Assembly (NCBI RefSeq): GCF_003076515.1
Contig: NZ_CP022390.1
Coordinates: 620,001 to 684,000, forward strand
Source: Alcaligenes aquatilis
GTDB taxonomy: Bacteria > Pseudomonadota > Gammaproteobacteria > Burkholderiales > Burkholderiaceae_B
Length of the DNA stretch: 64,000 nt
Direction: 5' to 3'
In this document: positions 63,519-64,000 of the stretch, in pieces
Numbering within the stretch: the stretch's first letter is position 1
How the letters are laid out: every line of letters begins with the position of its first letter
Program-made: the position numbers and the translations under genes
The notes under the pieces: model-generated
Seen by the model: the letters and a program-made list of their open reading frames with translations, nothing else
Database searches by the model: none
What the model was told of the DNA's origin: nothing

Positions 63519-63897
63519 TGTTGCTTGGTTAGCCGATAGCCGTCTTTAGTGAGCGACTGTGATCGATCCAAAGCAGCCAGCCACGTCGCCACGGGCCAGA
63601 CGGCATGTATTGAAGTGAAATGGTTAGACCCTTATCCTTAGCCCATCATCGGCTTTCGCTGCTTCGCGCATCTCTCCGACCACAACATAGACTGATAACG
63701 TTGACCACTGCCTGGTGCTTTGGTGCACTGTGCTTGCCCTGTATGGCTTCGCTTCCTGGCATGTAAAACGAGGCTTTTTCAGTTGCACATTAGCGAAACA
63801 GCAGTTGTGATCAAGAATGGGCATTGCCGCTCAATGGTCATCGAAACGCTCAATCAATTCCGTGAGGGTCAATCAGGCAGTTAATTGAACTGTCAAA
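63519..63897. other. Gene-free stretch near the right edge
   Basis: About 380 bases. A 66-codon minus-strand frame (63624-63824) exists but has no ribosome site or recognisable family. No hairpin or repeat stood out. It probably contains decayed coding DNA. Confidence 0.35.
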
Positions 63898-64000
63898 TTA
63901 CGCCATTGTTTCTTCATCCTCATCCTCCGATTCAGCCTGGAAGACCTCAATCAGCTTCTGATTGTAATCATCCAGATAAGTCTGCAAGCCTTCACGATCG
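63898..64000 (-). CDS. C-terminal end of an unknown acidic protein
   Basis: The window's right edge cuts this minus-strand frame. The last 33 codons, to TAA at 63898-63900, read DREGLQTYLDDYNQKLIEV, then FQAESEDEDEETMA. The helical stretch with an acidic tail looks like real coding sequence. No family is recognisable from so short a piece. Confidence 0.5.
   Translation of the reverse strand, partial: DREGLQTYLDDYNQKLIEVFQAESEDEDEETMA

Noticed and set aside
63624-63824. 66-codon minus-strand gene
   Set aside because: No ribosome-binding site, no family, and unusual composition. It could be decayed DNA, so it is mentioned only in the gap description.

Overview
This 64 kb window looks like the chromosome of a betaproteobacterium of the order Burkholderiales, most likely family Alcaligenaceae and close to Alcaligenes. 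I base this on family recognition and gene neighbourhoods (DUF3579 beside argF, kdsB-Trm112-lpxK-exbD-exbB, clpS-clpA-pqiABC, the long PutA and an Fe-SOD). No database search was possible. Most of the window is dense housekeeping and transport DNA. Only about the last 4.7 kb looks accessory.

Layout. 1-8.4 kb: end of a DMT-family gene, a repeat- and hairpin-rich gap, a META/DUF4377 lipoprotein, a DUF533 protein, a periplasmic amino-acid-type binding protein, DUF3892, a DEDDh exonuclease, a zinc-ribbon-like small protein, a MASE1-GGDEF diguanylate cyclase, a small unknown gene and a MOSC protein. 8.4-13.8 kb: an Lrp-type regulator divergent from a cystathionine beta-lyase, a small conserved protein, a Nudix hydrolase, a DUF454 membrane protein, an AhpD-like protein and argG. 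14.0-19.9 kb: a minus-strand locus with a LacI regulator, a binding protein, two permeases, an ATPase and a class III phosphodiesterase, with operator-like palindromes. 20.1-29.1 kb: a glutamine amidotransferase, then a kdp potassium-uptake locus in the unusual order kdpF - small membrane ORF - kdpA - kdpC - kdpB - kdpD - kdpE.

29.3-38.5 kb (all minus except DUF3579): argF, a hydroxyacid dehydrogenase, rpsT, murJ, an SDR, adk, kdsB, a Trm112-like protein, lpxK, exbD and exbB. 38.5-44 kb: a DnaA-box cluster, xseA, sodB, a bacterioferritin with a changed haem-ligand position, a pcaF-type thiolase, DUF192 and a cold-shock protein. 44-50.3 kb: clpS, clpA and the pqiABC lipid-transport genes in one run. 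50.3-59.2 kb: putA behind three evenly spaced GGTTAAC boxes, then a five-gene liv-type amino-acid ABC transporter. 59.3-64 kb: an orphan membrane protein with more A/T-rich coding, a both-ends-truncated SDR fragment, a possible insertion-sequence end, a VIT-family transporter, a DJ-1/PfpI protein and the C-terminal end of an unknown acidic protein.

Themes: arginine synthesis (argG, argF), amino-acid uptake and breakdown (putA, liv, the Lrp/lyase pair), potassium homeostasis (kdp), envelope building and maintenance (kdsB, lpxK, murJ, exbBD, pqiABC), and protein quality control (clpSA). I found no rRNA, tRNA, CRISPR array or intact insertion sequence. I did not find a clear new multigene system. 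The strongest leads are the rearranged kdp operon with its extra small membrane ORF, the putA operator array, the DnaA-box cluster before xseA, and the transporter-phosphodiesterase operon.
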